Assembly: GCA_964019335.1 (NCBI GenBank)
Contig: OZ025684.1
Span: 496,001 to 560,000, forward strand
Length of the DNA stretch: 64,000 bases
DNA from: Diplonema japonicum
Taxonomy: Eukaryota; Euglenozoa; Diplonemea; Diplonemida; Diplonemidae
Direction: 5' to 3'
Numbering within the stretch: the stretch's first letter is position 1; every line of letters starts with the position of its first letter. Below the pieces are notes generated by a model. That model did no database searches, was not told where the DNA came from, and saw nothing but the letters and a program-made list of their open reading frames with translations. The translations under genes and the position numbers were made by a program. Of this stretch, positions 35,529-45,273 are shown piece by piece.

Positions 35529-35586
35529 CTACTACGTTCATGGCCTGCGGGTTTTTTTCTTACATCGCAGGCCTCCCACGTAGTAG
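35529..35586. other. hairpin with 17 paired bases, candidate structured RNA
   Basis: CTACTACGT (35529-35537) pairs with ACGTAGTAG (35578-35586). After a symmetric 4x4 internal loop, GGCCTGCG (35542-35549) pairs with CGCAGGCC (35566-35573) around a T-rich 16-nt loop. No mismatch within stems. Confidence 0.65.
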
Positions 35587-35661
35587 CTTATTTGAGTTGA
35601 AATTTGTGCTATGGTATGATATCACCAATAAATAGCCAGCTTGGTTGGCTCATCAGTTGTC

Positions 35662-36729
35662 TTAGTTCTCAGCCACAGGTTCGTTCACGGCAGGCACCGT
35701 GCCCTTACCACCGCCACCACCGCTAGCACCGCCGACGGCAAGAGCAACACACGCCAGAAGAACAGCCACACAGCCGATCACAAGGGCGGCGATCGCAATA
35801 TTCCTGTCCTCATCGTCGTCGTCGTTGTTCGACGCAGAATCCTCGAAGGAGCGAACGTTCCTGGTGTTCAGGAGCTGCATGGGCCTGTTGTTCCCGAAGT
35901 ACTGGAAGGTGCTGGGCTTCCACCCAAGGTTGTCCGCCACAACCAGCTCCTGTGTGAACATCATGGCGTTCCTGAAAGCCGTCAGCTGGGCAGTGCTCAC
36001 CACACCCACCTCCTGCCTCACGTACCACTTCACACCCTCAGTGCAGGGAGGGGTTGTGAGGGACCCGTCGTAGGTGTAGAAGCGCCTCGAGGCAAGAAGC
36101 CCAGCGAAGTCAAAGTTAGTTGTTTCCGTGCTCATGCGGTAGGCGTATTCAGCGGAGGCGTTGGCGTAGTTGTCGAAGCCAGACATCGGGACAGTGGGGA
36201 GGCGGTCGAAGAAGCCGAAGTTCTCGTTGGGGGCGGACCCTGCGGTGAACAAAGTCCCCACCACGAGGTTCTGGAACTTCTCGTTGGTGTCGGTGGTGTC
36301 CGCCAACGAGTGAACCATGTGCAGCTCAAGGTCATACAGCCCACCGCCGATCCCGTGCTCGCTGGGCGAGTGGAAGTGCATCTGCGCAAGGTTGTACCTC
36401 TTGTTCCCATTGTTGGGGTCCAGGAGGTAGTTCCCATCGTTGTTCGTGGGAACCACTTCAACAGAATGCTGGTTGTTGATGAGGTTGAACCCCAGGGCCG
36501 CCGTGTAGTGCATCTCGAGGGGTTTCAGCCCAGAGTCGGCGGTCACCCCCTGGATGTTGATCGGCGATTGTTCGGTCCCTGTCTTGCACACAGGGTTCGA
36601 TGTTGCGGTGTCCCAGTTCGAGGGACCCCTTGTGTCAACCTCACCGTACAGCCAGGGCTGCGTGTGGGTTTCGTCGGCTGCGTGCACGGCAGCAAAGCTA
36701 CCGAGAACAAGAGCGGCTCTGAAAGACAT
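35662..36729 (-). CDS. alpha-carbonic anhydrase, membrane anchored, copy 3
   Basis: 355 aa from ATG 36729, with signal peptide MSFRAALVLGSFAAVHA. Alpha-class residues as in copies 1 and 2 (SPINIQ, MHFHSPSEH, LELHMVHS, LTTPPCTEGVKW). The C-terminal third, including NNDDDDEDRN and the membrane helix, is the copy 1 type (409-bp identical block), whereas the central EYAYRMSTETTNFDF region follows copy 2. The gene is thus a mosaic of its two neighbours. Tail ends GKGTVPAVNEPVAEN. Confidence 0.93.
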   Translation of the reverse strand: MSFRAALVLGSFAAVHAADETHTQPWLYGEVDTRGPSNWDTATSNPVCKTGTEQSPINIQGVTADSGLKPLEMHYTAALGFNLINNQHSVEVVPTNNDGNYLLDPNNGNKRYNLAQMHFHSPSEHGIGGGLYDLELHMVHSLADTTDTNEKFQNLVVGTLFTAGSAPNENFGFFDRLPTVPMSGFDNYANASAEYAYRMSTETTNFDFAGLLASRRFYTYDGSLTTPPCTEGVKWYVRQEVGVVSTAQLTAFRNAMMFTQELVVADNLGWKPSTFQYFGNNRPMQLLNTRNVRSFEDSASNNDDDDEDRNIAIAALVIGCVAVLLACVALAVGGASGGGGGKGTVPAVNEPVAEN

Positions 36730-36805
36730 GTTGTGAAATAGAGTATTCCTGTGGTGGGTTGCTTTGAGTACTGAAAGTAAAGAAACACAATAAACAAAAA
36801 GCAAA

Positions 36806-37264
36806 CTATTCATCGTACTGCAAGTGGCGGGAGACGAGGTGCCAGCCATCGGTGGAGTGACTGTATTCATACTCATCATGAACATTGCCTGCACGGATCA
36901 GTGCACCAGGGAAGCCCGAGGAGGGAGTGGTGAAGACAAAGAGCTGTGACTTGAGGACGACGCCCTCCTCATCGAGCACACCCTGGTCTGCCACTACTAC
37001 GTTTGAGAAGTTGAAAAGTGGTCTGCTGCCCGTGTCGAGCATCTCAATGTCGCTCTTGACTTCATTAATCACACGCACCGCCCCCTTCACTTCCGCCGGT
37101 CGTTCATTCCCTTTCTGAGACACATACACCACTCTGTGCCCTAAGTGCTTCTTTAACCCCTCAAAGTTCCTCTCGTTCATCGCCAGCGCAATTGACGCAT
37201 GGCACTGCTTCGCGCCCTCCGCACGGGCGAACATCGCTGCACGCTTTATCATGTGTGATGTCAT
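36806..37264 (-). CDS. NTF2/SnoaL-like protein
   Basis: 152 aa from ATG 37264; an upstream in-frame extension to 37453 is hydrophobic and less likely. Layout of an NTF2-like cone fold: N-terminal helices (ASIALAMNERNFEGLKKHLG), then beta strands RVVYVSQKGN, VKGAVRVINEVKSDI, LFNFSNVVVADQGVLDEEGV, KSQLFVFTTPSSGFPGALIR and a final strand HSTDGWHLVSRHLQY. Proteins of this type bind small molecules or serve as domains for interaction. The N terminus (MTSHMIKRAAMFARAEGAK) is amphipathic and basic and could be a mitochondrial presequence. Function not predicted. Confidence 0.6.
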   Translation of the reverse strand: MTSHMIKRAAMFARAEGAKQCHASIALAMNERNFEGLKKHLGHRVVYVSQKGNERPAEVKGAVRVINEVKSDIEMLDTGSRPLFNFSNVVVADQGVLDEEGVVLKSQLFVFTTPSSGFPGALIRAGNVHDEYEYSHSTDGWHLVSRHLQYDE

Positions 37265-37453
37265 GTTGTTCTTGAAAAAGGTGTTGTAAGCAAGAAGCAC
37301 GCGAAGTAGCGACCGAGATGGCAAGCATCGAAGATTCAAAAAGTGTGGGCATAAAGATGCAAACGAGGCCGCAATCACAATGCTCGGAAAGCTTGAAATA
37401 GAAATAGGAAGACCAGCAGAAAAACTCATGTGATATGCAATCACTCTAAACAC

Positions 37454-38548
37454 TCAGTGTTGATTGCACTTGGCATGTAACTTGACAGGGGGCTCACCGG
37501 GAGCTGTCTGGCAAGGGACGTGGGCTTCGGGGATAGCGTTCCAAGCGGCGAGGTGAGTAGTGACGTAGCTGCAGCGTGTGAGAGGCATAGGCTGCATGCC
37601 GCGGCAGATGTAGGCGAGGAGGATGTCTGCGAACATGTACCGCACGTTGCTGTCATAGTGGATCCCATCACGCGAGTCGTGCGGTGTTGTCCTCGGCACA
37701 TGCACCATGTCCAGCACAGGCACATTGTGGCACGCAGCCGCCAGTGACAATGCTTCTCTGAACACAGGTACCTTCTTGTGGTGGTTGCACAGAAAGCATG
37801 GTGACGTCTTCGCACACTTCGGAGTGGCGTCTGTGTTCAGCCAGTGAGGCGGCACTACTACAAACTTCGCACCCGGCTTCATCCATCCTTTCACTTTCCC
37901 AATCCAGTCGCCCACCTTTTTGTAGAAGGCCTCCACCCCGCAGTGGTAGATCCCCATATCCCACATCCCGCTGTTCAACACCACATAATCAGCGCTGGCG
38001 ACGGACGCCCGTGTGAGGGGGTGGTCGCGGAACATGGCCTGCTTATGGGGCGGCTCTTCATTCAAGGCGGGCGCCCAGAAGAATTCAAACCCTTGATAGT
38101 ATCGTGGGCTGTGGTGTGCGTCGAACTCCTTTGCCTTCATAGTCAGGTTCTTCGGCACGCCATGGAGGAGCCCCAGCGTGTTCACGGATAACTCGCGCAT
38201 GAGTGAGTCCCCGAGGATCGTCACCTTGACGTGCTTCAAGCATTGCTCTACCTCGCGACTGCTGAAGGCGTGTAAGTTGCACTTCTCAGGTAACCACCTG
38301 AACCTTGATGCGTTGCTCCTGCCTACCCGCCCTGGGAAGATTTCGTTGTTCTTGCTGCAGTCCATGTCATGTGGCACCTCCGTCCCGGACCCCACATCCA
38401 AGCTCTCTACCAAAGGCGCCTCAAGATCTTGCAAAAAATGTCCTTTTGCATGCCGTTCCTCCCCCCCGCTCTCGCTGCCGACTCCCCAAATCAACAACAA
38501 AAATACTGTCCCTAGCGCTACAACGCACCTTTGCCCTCGGGTAAGCAT
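37454..38548 (-). CDS. SGNH/PC-esterase-like type II membrane protein
   Basis: 364 aa with a signal anchor at residues 8-24 (CVVALGTVFLLLIWGVG). SGNH hydrolase motifs: block I VTILGDSLMREL (Ser115), YVVLNSGMWDMG, FVVVPPHWLN, and the C-terminal DGIHYDSNVRYMFADILL carrying the D-x-x-H pair. This layout is that of PC-esterase/TBL and CAS1-type enzymes that add or remove acetyl groups on glycans in the Golgi. The substrate here is unknown. Confidence 0.75.
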   Translation of the reverse strand: MLTRGQRCVVALGTVFLLLIWGVGSESGGEERHAKGHFLQDLEAPLVESLDVGSGTEVPHDMDCSKNNEIFPGRVGRSNASRFRWLPEKCNLHAFSSREVEQCLKHVKVTILGDSLMRELSVNTLGLLHGVPKNLTMKAKEFDAHHSPRYYQGFEFFWAPALNEEPPHKQAMFRDHPLTRASVASADYVVLNSGMWDMGIYHCGVEAFYKKVGDWIGKVKGWMKPGAKFVVVPPHWLNTDATPKCAKTSPCFLCNHHKKVPVFREALSLAAACHNVPVLDMVHVPRTTPHDSRDGIHYDSNVRYMFADILLAYICRGMQPMPLTRCSYVTTHLAAWNAIPEAHVPCQTAPGEPPVKLHAKCNQH

Positions 38549-39677
38549 GTGTGCTGTAGACGAGCTTAGTAGGAATTAATATACTACAACACCAAGATGC
38601 GGTCTATGAAGGAGTGCAGTGCCAGATGCACAAGGGGCGAGAAAAGATAAGAGAAAGCTAGAAGGAACAAGAGATAGGAAAGTGCACACAAAACAAAAAA
38701 ACAAGAAAAACTCGTACACCACACAAAGCAACACCCCCCCACCAAAGTGTCTTCGAAAGAGTCGAAGGAGAGAGCCCCAAGATGGAAGAAAAAAAAAAGG
38801 AAGAAGGAAAAGGTAAACTGTGAGGTTAGGGCGCTCGGCTTAACCCCACTATTATTAGCTACTACTGTATCATCACTTGGTCCACAAGAAGAGGGCACAG
38901 GTGCACAGTTCCTTCTCGCATTGACCGCTATTAGTACAAAACTCGGTTTTATTGTTACAAAAAAAGGGGAGGGGGAAACAATAGCTATGAGCAACAGGCT
39001 GCTCGGGCTCGCTTTTTTTGGTGATCGGTAGACAATTGCGATAATTTCTTGATCCAGCAAGTATTTCTATAATACCAGCTTTCGTTAAGAGGGGCTTCCT
39101 GTCCACATAAAGGAAAAGCGGAGGAAGAAATGGGAGAAATACGTTGGCACAACAAATGCTAGGCTCAGACGTCTTTTTCACGATGAGCGTGGCACACACC
39201 GGCAGGGAGGAGGGGCGGGGGCTTCATTTTTTTTTTCCATTTTTTGTTTCTCTCTCAATTCGGGTACCCTAAAAAGAAAATCAATTGGGCTTCTGAATTG
39301 GGGCTTGGGCAGAGATAGATGACCAGAGTGGGCCATTGGTTTAGCAGTGCACTGTGATACGTGAATGCGCCCTTTTTGAGGCGACCCCATTAAAACGATG
39401 AAATTTCGTTGTAAACAATGGCTACCGCAAAACCAAAACGAAAAAATATTTCACCCTAGGAGGGGGGAGGGGAGAAAAACAAAAGAAGTGAATGTGCTAG
39501 AGTGAATCTTTTTCCTGCAGAGTTTACATTTTTGTTCTAATTCGTTCTAGTTCCTTGTTTTCTTTTCTGGCAACATATGAATAAGACTTAGCGGGGGGGG
39601 GGGGGGGGTGCTTATTTCTTCCCTAACTTCTTCGTTCACAATATCCTCACTCATTCATTCTTTTCCTCTCACCTGTC
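38549..39677. other. 1.1-kb spacer, no gene recognised
   Basis: A-rich and T-rich with a G tract at 39593-39608. A 158-codon minus-strand frame (38584-39060) is Phe/Ser/Leu-rich in the manner of translated T tracts and was not accepted. Confidence 0.5.
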
Positions 39678-40715
39678 TCAAACAATTCCCTGAGGGTGCA
39701 CACAGCCAACAGGCGGCGGCTGGTAAGCAAGGGGTGCTTGCGGCTGATAGTTCTGGTTGTGTGTGAATCCGGGCTGCTGTGCTTGGACAAATGCATGTGA
39801 CGTAGTGTGTGTTCTGCTTGAAAAACCCCTGCGGCGCAAGTATGTGAACACGAAGCACCCCGCGCTGACGGCGACTGCCAGCACGATCATGGCAACAAAG
39901 CCCGAAAGAAACGAGTGGCTGTCGTTGTCGTTGTTGCTTGTGCCATAGTCGATGGTGGTGGGCTGTGCAGTGGCAGCGCCTTCGTAGGCCACCATGACGT
40001 CGCCTTCCTCATCAGCAAGCACCTCGTCGACTACAAGTTTCAGATGCCGTGCCTGCTTGTCCGTCTCGGTGCCCACGTAAAACTCGACTACAGTGGTCCC
40101 CCCCGACAACAGCCCCCGTCCGCGCCCAAAGCTGTTTCTTGCCGACTCGGACCCCACTGTGCCGCACACTGAAGGGTTGTCCATATCGGCATCAGTGATG
40201 GAGGGCGGTGTGCGTTGCACAGTGCAGCGCAGCGTGATGAGGACTTGTGTTGGTCGGCTGCACTGTGCCCTCCACGAAACATCCCTGAACAGATCTATCT
40301 CCAGCCCGCCCATACCGGGAACAAGCATTGTCAGGTTCTTCACCACCATCTGCCCGATGACCCACGCCCGGGTTTTACTCTCATCAGGCAGCTCTCGCTT
40401 GTAACATGGTGTAGATGGTGTAGTATTGTTATTAGAGAAGTCCTCGTCAGCATTTGCACTCGTCTCGTCATACCCAGACCTTCTGAACCCCCTTCGTCTG
40501 TAGTAATCACTATACGACCTGTGGTTGTACCTCCCAGCCATTACATGGTAGGCACCAGCACCAAGCACCACACCTCCTGCTGCCGCCAAGGCGTACTTCG
40601 CAGTGGAGGGCTTTGTGTACGTGCGGGTGGAGCGGAAGGCTCTGCTGCCCATACCTTTCCCCTCCGCGCAGAGGGCCAGCATGCTGAGTGCTATGAGGCA
40701 TGCAACCTTTAGCAT
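39678..40715 (-). CDS. type I membrane protein, unknown
   Basis: 345 aa from ATG 40715 with signal peptide MLKVACLIALSMLALCAEG. It continues with a hydrophobic Ala/Gly segment (YALAAAGGVVLGAGAYHVMA, residues 41-60), an Arg/Tyr-rich stretch (SYSDYYRRRGFRRSGYDE), a beta-rich middle with Cys and N-x-T sites, a second membrane helix (FVAMIVLAVAVSAGCFVFTY) and a Gln/Pro-rich cytoplasmic tail with possible PPxV motifs. Not recognised. The tail composition (QAQQPGF, NYQPQAPLAYQPPP) resembles tails that bind WW or ESCRT proteins; this is a composition argument only. Confidence 0.6.
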   Translation of the reverse strand: MLKVACLIALSMLALCAEGKGMGSRAFRSTRTYTKPSTAKYALAAAGGVVLGAGAYHVMAGRYNHRSYSDYYRRRGFRRSGYDETSANADEDFSNNNTTPSTPCYKRELPDESKTRAWVIGQMVVKNLTMLVPGMGGLEIDLFRDVSWRAQCSRPTQVLITLRCTVQRTPPSITDADMDNPSVCGTVGSESARNSFGRGRGLLSGGTTVVEFYVGTETDKQARHLKLVVDEVLADEEGDVMVAYEGAATAQPTTIDYGTSNNDNDSHSFLSGFVAMIVLAVAVSAGCFVFTYLRRRGFSSRTHTTSHAFVQAQQPGFTHNQNYQPQAPLAYQPPPVGCVHPQGIV

Positions 40716-40896
40716 TTTATCACCCTTGTTGGTAAACATGGTATGTTCTTGCAAAACAGGACGGAAATAGTGTTATGGTGGTAAGGTGGTTATCGTGGTT
40801 TCTTCAAATCAAGAAGAAAGGGGGAAAAAGGGAGAAAGACAAAACTCACTATGTGGCCGGTTTCTGTCAATCTGCACTGGGCTACTGTCTTGCTTT

Positions 40897-40927
<31 letters not shown>

Positions 40928-41101
40928 CGTTTAGCAATTCTAACTTGTTGGCAACGCAATGACTAACCTGATTAGGCAAATTAACGCGCACGAACAATTC
41001 TTCTTTTTTTCTTTTTGAACGAATAGCCCAGTCCTTCAGGGAGTGTAAAATAAGAAAAGAGAAAAAAAACGTTTGCTTACCCAGCCCATTTATCGTTACA
41101 A
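40716..41101. other. spacer with poly-T
   Basis: Contains a broken T tract at about 40895-40927. No gene seen. Confidence 0.6.
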
Positions 41102-43755
41102 CTACGTATTCTTCACCTTCAAGACATATCTGCTCTTAATGTTGGCATCGCCAGGGGAGTCCCTTGCGAACGGGTAGTAGAACACAAAGTTTGTGTTCCA
41201 AATGTTATTCCAGAGGTTGTAACCCATCCCAATGACAGACTTCGGCTGCAGGGGATTCAGGTTGAACAGGAAGGGTGTGGGCGGTGCGTTTGCTGTGATG
41301 GGCGACACGACAGCCGCATCAAGAGAGTTGATGTCGAGGTCACCCCACGTGACGCCAGGCCACACAGCGTGCTGCTTCGGGTTACCATTCTGGATGGTGT
41401 CGTAGGGAGACACGGGATGTCCCAGTTTGTGCATGGTCCACGTGTACCCCTGATCGGGCACAGGGTAGAAGGAGTAGTGCATCGCCTCTGCTAGTCGAGT
41501 AGACGTTTTGTTGAAGTTCAGCATCTCCAAGTTGATGGTGTTCGCGTCCACCACCTCGACACTCACCCACGTGTGCGAAGGAGCCCCGTACTTTGTGAAC
41601 ACTTCGTTCGGGTACACTACCTTGCACAGTGCCTGGCACTGTCCGTCCTTCACCCACACCGCCTCGTTGGTGTTCTGCGGGCGGTAGTCCCCCCTCGTGC
41701 AGCCAGTGTTGTTCGTCATGTTGGGCTTGTTGAAACCGCAGGTGATCCCCGTAGGCCCAATGTACGGCACCCCCATCCTGTCAAAGTCGTCGTTTGTGTA
41801 GGTGCTGTACACGATGTCGCCCATCACGTGGTCGGGCGAGGCCCATTCCCTGCCGCCTAGGGCCATCCTATCCAAGCTGCAGCTTTGGGTGAACCTGTAC
41901 TGCACACCCTTGCACGTGAAGGTGGTGTTCAGCTTCTCCTGATGATAGTCTTTAAGGTCGGGCTCCTGGATGGCTTGCACCTGAGCTAACGCATTCTGTA
42001 GAGTAAGTATAAAGGTGCAATCAGCGTACCTCTACTTTAGGTTTGATAGGGTGGTCCTTCAGTGCCTGTAGCGCGTAATCAATCCATGCACGACGCTCGA
42101 TGTAACTCTGTAGTAAGTGGTTCAGTTTTCTGTGCGATTCATACGTTGGTCTGCTCGGCCCACGGGGCTTCATATTTCGCGCTAGCAAAAGCCTCATTGG
42201 ACCACGAGTCCCAGTCCAGGACGCCTGCGAGCCCTGCAGTGTGCTCAGGGACGGTCAGCAGCATCCTGGTCATGTTGTACATTCTGGGGTCACTAATGTT
42301 GCAGTAGGAGCAGCCCTCCAGCTCCCTAAGGAAAGCACGATACTGCGCCACCATCAACAGGTCACCAGGCACACCCATGATCCACGTGTCGCCGATCTCC
42401 TCGGTAACTACTGGGAGGTTTGCCTTCAGCGGTGAGCTGTTCACGTTTGCTGAAAAGTCGCGAAGAGTGGACGCGAACACTTCAGCACCAGGGAACTCGG
42501 CCTGCAGAACAGAGTACACATTCAACACCTCTTGGACACTCTCAGGAGGACCGCTGTTGTCCGTGCGGAAGGCGAAGCACAGTGCCTCATCAAACCCATC
42601 AAACATCATGCAGTCGCCTCTGCATAGCCCACCGCAGTGTTCTGCATCAGGGCCGGGCACTCCAGGGTAGCCGCCAGCGTGGTTCATCATCAAAATCTCC
42701 GTGTCCGATGCCTCGTCCTTCCACATGAACATCTTGTGCGGGTACCAGTTGTTTGTTGGAGGGGTGCCCGCGTTTTGCCCAATAGACAAAGCTGCAAATC
42801 CGCTCTTCACTAGGTATGGGATCACGCTCCGCGTGCTGCCAGGAACATCCCTCAGGCTGTACACCTTGTTTTTCGGTTTGTCCAGCCCAAAGAACCCGGA
42901 AATATGATTTGTCATCTCCAAACCCCACTCGAACATGGGGCCCCACCCGACTGCCTCACTCTGAAGGTTGAACGGGCCGTCCTGCCATGTGATGTCCCCT
43001 CGCTTCACAGCAGCGGAGAACGCCTCCTTCTCAGCATCGGTGGGGCAGTAGAGCTTTGTCCCGTTGGCGAACTTTGTGTTTGGGAGGCAGTTCATGTACA
43101 TAGACACAAGCCAGGGGTGTGTGGTGTAGACGAAACGGTCAGTACCAAGGGCCTTCATGGACTGCGCGAGGTGGACGGCCTTCGGAAAGTAGTCCTCCAG
43201 GTAGATGTTCACAACGCTTGCCATGAAGCCGATGGGGTTGGACTCGAGGGTGTGGATGGCGTAGCCAGGGTCGAGGTGGTTCATGTAAACGACGTGGACC
43301 TTCTTAATCATGTTCTGCTTCTTCCAGATCCACCCGTTGCTCCACTGGAAGATTGAGCAGTTTGTCATGGTTCCATCCAAGGAGAGGCCTGGCTGTGCGC
43401 TCGACTTATCGATGTCCACATGTGCAGCCCCTGTCTGGCTGTTCACGGTGCCCTCCCCGTAGCTCCAGTTCCCCGCAGTCACTGCGAAAATCTGGAACGT
43501 GTTGGGGCCTGTTGATGTCATCAGGTATTCGTCCTCTCGGGGACCGACAGTCAGCCCCGACCACGTTCCGGTCAGATTGCAGTTAGGTGCGCGCCTGTTC
43601 AGCAGCTCCTCTCCAGTGTCCGGGTGGAAGCGCAACCTGTCTGCAAACTGTGGTCTCCTGACGAACTCGCTCCAAAAGGGTAGCGATTTCTCCGACTCCA
43701 GCATGGAGTGCCCCTCGCACATAAGGGAGATGCTTATCAATAAGCACCAACGCAT
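41102..43755 (-). CDS. secreted GH38-like (DUF5054-type) glycosidase, copy 2, with two introns
   Basis: Exons 42145-43755, 42030-42107 and 41102-41995 give 860 aa, against 857 in copy 1. Signal peptide MRWCLLISISLMCEGH. KKVHVVYMNHLDPGYAIHT is the GH38-like entry motif (the Ile of NHLDIGF in copy 1 is Pro here). GPFNLQSEAVGWGPMFEWGL, WKDEASDTEILMMNHAGGYP and EIGDTWIMGVPGD follow. The two introns are 37 nt (GTATGA to CTACAG) and 34 nt (GTACGC to CTACAG), both phase 0. After splicing the protein reads EQTN-SYIERRAWIDYALQAL and KPKVE-NALAQVQAIQEPDL, colinear with intronless copy 1. A 228-bp block (41263-41490) is identical to 17344-17571. Substrate unknown; probably lysosomal or secreted. Confidence 0.82.
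41996..42029 (-). other. 34-nt intron in GH38-like copy 2
   Basis: Sense strand starts GTACGC and ends CTCTACAG. Confirmed by colinearity with the intronless paralogue. Confidence 0.85.
42108..42144 (-). other. 37-nt intron in GH38-like copy 2
   Basis: Sense strand starts GTATGA and ends TACTACAG. Confirmed by colinearity with the intronless paralogue. Confidence 0.85.
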
Positions 43756-44529
43756 TTTTATTTTTGTGGAGACTTTGAGGTGGATGTGATACATTGGAAA
43801 AAAGGGGTGTTAAGTCACGTTACTCGTTTCATTTGCGTTGAGGATGCAGGTCTTCGCTGTTTGCCTTCAAGTTTCTTGAGGATCCTGTTCTCTTGGTTCA
43901 CCAGGCCAAACCCGCGACAGCGACAGTCATAGTGGACATTTCCTTTGAGGATGTTACCCTTAGTACTGGGAGGGGGAATACTTTTCGAAATCTTTATTAT
44001 TTTTCTTTGCCGTAAACCTCTTAATCGTTGTCCAGAATTAATGGTTTTTGGTTGGGTGTGCTTCACTGCCGAGCGAAGCAAGGCGAAAGATCTGTTTTGT
44101 ACGCTAAAAAGCTCGCCTTAGGAAAACCCTTTTCTATATACGCCTCATATCTCTAAAATTCGTTTGGCACCCCTCCCCCCTTGTGTCAAAACTATGGCTG
44201 CAGTGAACTCGTTTCGCGACTCTCTTCAATGACCGAACGCTCGTTACCACGAGGTACGTAACGGGCGACACCAAAAAGAATTTCCCGAATGCTTTTGACA
44301 AACTCCCTCGAAAGGGTTGGTTCTTTGTATGAACGCTGGAATTCTTGAGAAAGGTTTTCCCAGCCAACCTTTGGAATTCCCTCTGTTGCCCCCTTAGAGC
44401 AAGCCCAGGATTACCAAACGGGTTAAGAGATATGGGACGTTGTTATTTTCATTTTTGAATTTTCTAGGAAATGATTAAGAGGCCTACAGTTCATTTTTGC
44501 ATGTATTTTACAAACGGAATACCTATTGG

Positions 44530-44567
<38 letters not shown>

Positions 44568-44713
44568 CCTTCTTCACTTTGAGGGGAAAAAGAGAAAAAA
44601 AAGGGGGGGGAACAAGAGAGCAAACCAACGGGAGTAAAAGAGGGTGCCAGTACGTAGTAAGGCAGATGAAGGAAACCCTGTAAGGCCGGAGAAGGGGGGA
44701 TTGACAAAGGGAC

Positions 44714-44757
<44 letters not shown>

Positions 44758-44876
44758 CTCTGACAGAAAGGAAAGAAACAGAACAGTGTGAGTGCGAACC
44801 TGATGCGGTGTCTCCACTTGGGTGGTCCGTTCGTTTTGCTTTCCTTCTGCTTCACGTCGGTTTTTTTCCGAGTGTC

Positions 44877-44917
<41 letters not shown>

Positions 44918-45273
44918 TGGGGCAAGAGGGCGGAGAGAAAAGGACAGCGGGATAAGAAAAACACTCCTGTTATTCATCCCAAACAATGAGATCACTAAAG
45001 ATATATATGGGGCGGGGGGGTTTCTTTCTGTTGTTTACCCCCCCCCCTTTTTTTCTGCTGTAAAATGATGGGCTATTTATTCCCTGACTTCCCCCCCTAG
45101 TGATTCCTTGTTTATTTTCCTGTTTACATTTTTTTTTTTCTTTTTCGACACATTTCTGTTTATTTTTTTTTTTTATTATTTTTTTTTTATATATCGTGCT
45201 CCCTGGAGTAGGGAGCGAGTGCAGTACCCACGAGTCAGGTTCGTGAGCACTGCTGTGAAGAAATAGTGTCTTC
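43756..45273. other. 1.5-kb spacer with poly-T/A tracts and hairpins
   Basis: T tracts at about 44535-44567 and 44719-44757, an A tract at about 44884-44915, and two strong stem-loops at 44238-44380 (listed separately). No protein gene recognised. Confidence 0.6.
44238..44380. other. pair of stem-loops, candidate structured RNA
   Basis: Stem 1: CGCTCGTTAC (44238-44247) with GTAACGGGCG (44258-44267), ten pairs including one G-T, loop of ten. Stem 2: GGAATTC (44338-44344) with GAATTCC (44374-44380), continued by AAAGGTT (44350-44356) with AACCTTT (44366-44372) after a small asymmetric bulge, 9-nt loop. The layout is hairpin, about 70-nt linker, hairpin. No match to a known RNA family that I recognise. 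Confidence 0.4.

Larger units (their letters stand above)
34901..35661. other. spacer with repeat fragment and long hairpin
   Basis: About 760 nt between carbonic anhydrase copies 2 and 3. Contains a repeat fragment related to the palindrome arms (35438-35487) and a strong hairpin (35529-35586), given separately. No protein gene seen. Confidence 0.6.

Noticed and set aside
38584-39060. 158-codon minus-strand frame
   Set aside because: Composition (Phe, Ser, Leu, Cys runs) reflects translated T-rich spacer; no domain, no sensible start context.
39678-40715. Ala/Gly hydrophobic segment followed by Arg/Tyr-rich stretch as a prion-family relative
   Set aside because: Resemblance is by composition over about 20 residues only; no disulfide-bonded helical domain or GPI signal, and the protein has its own membrane helix and tail.
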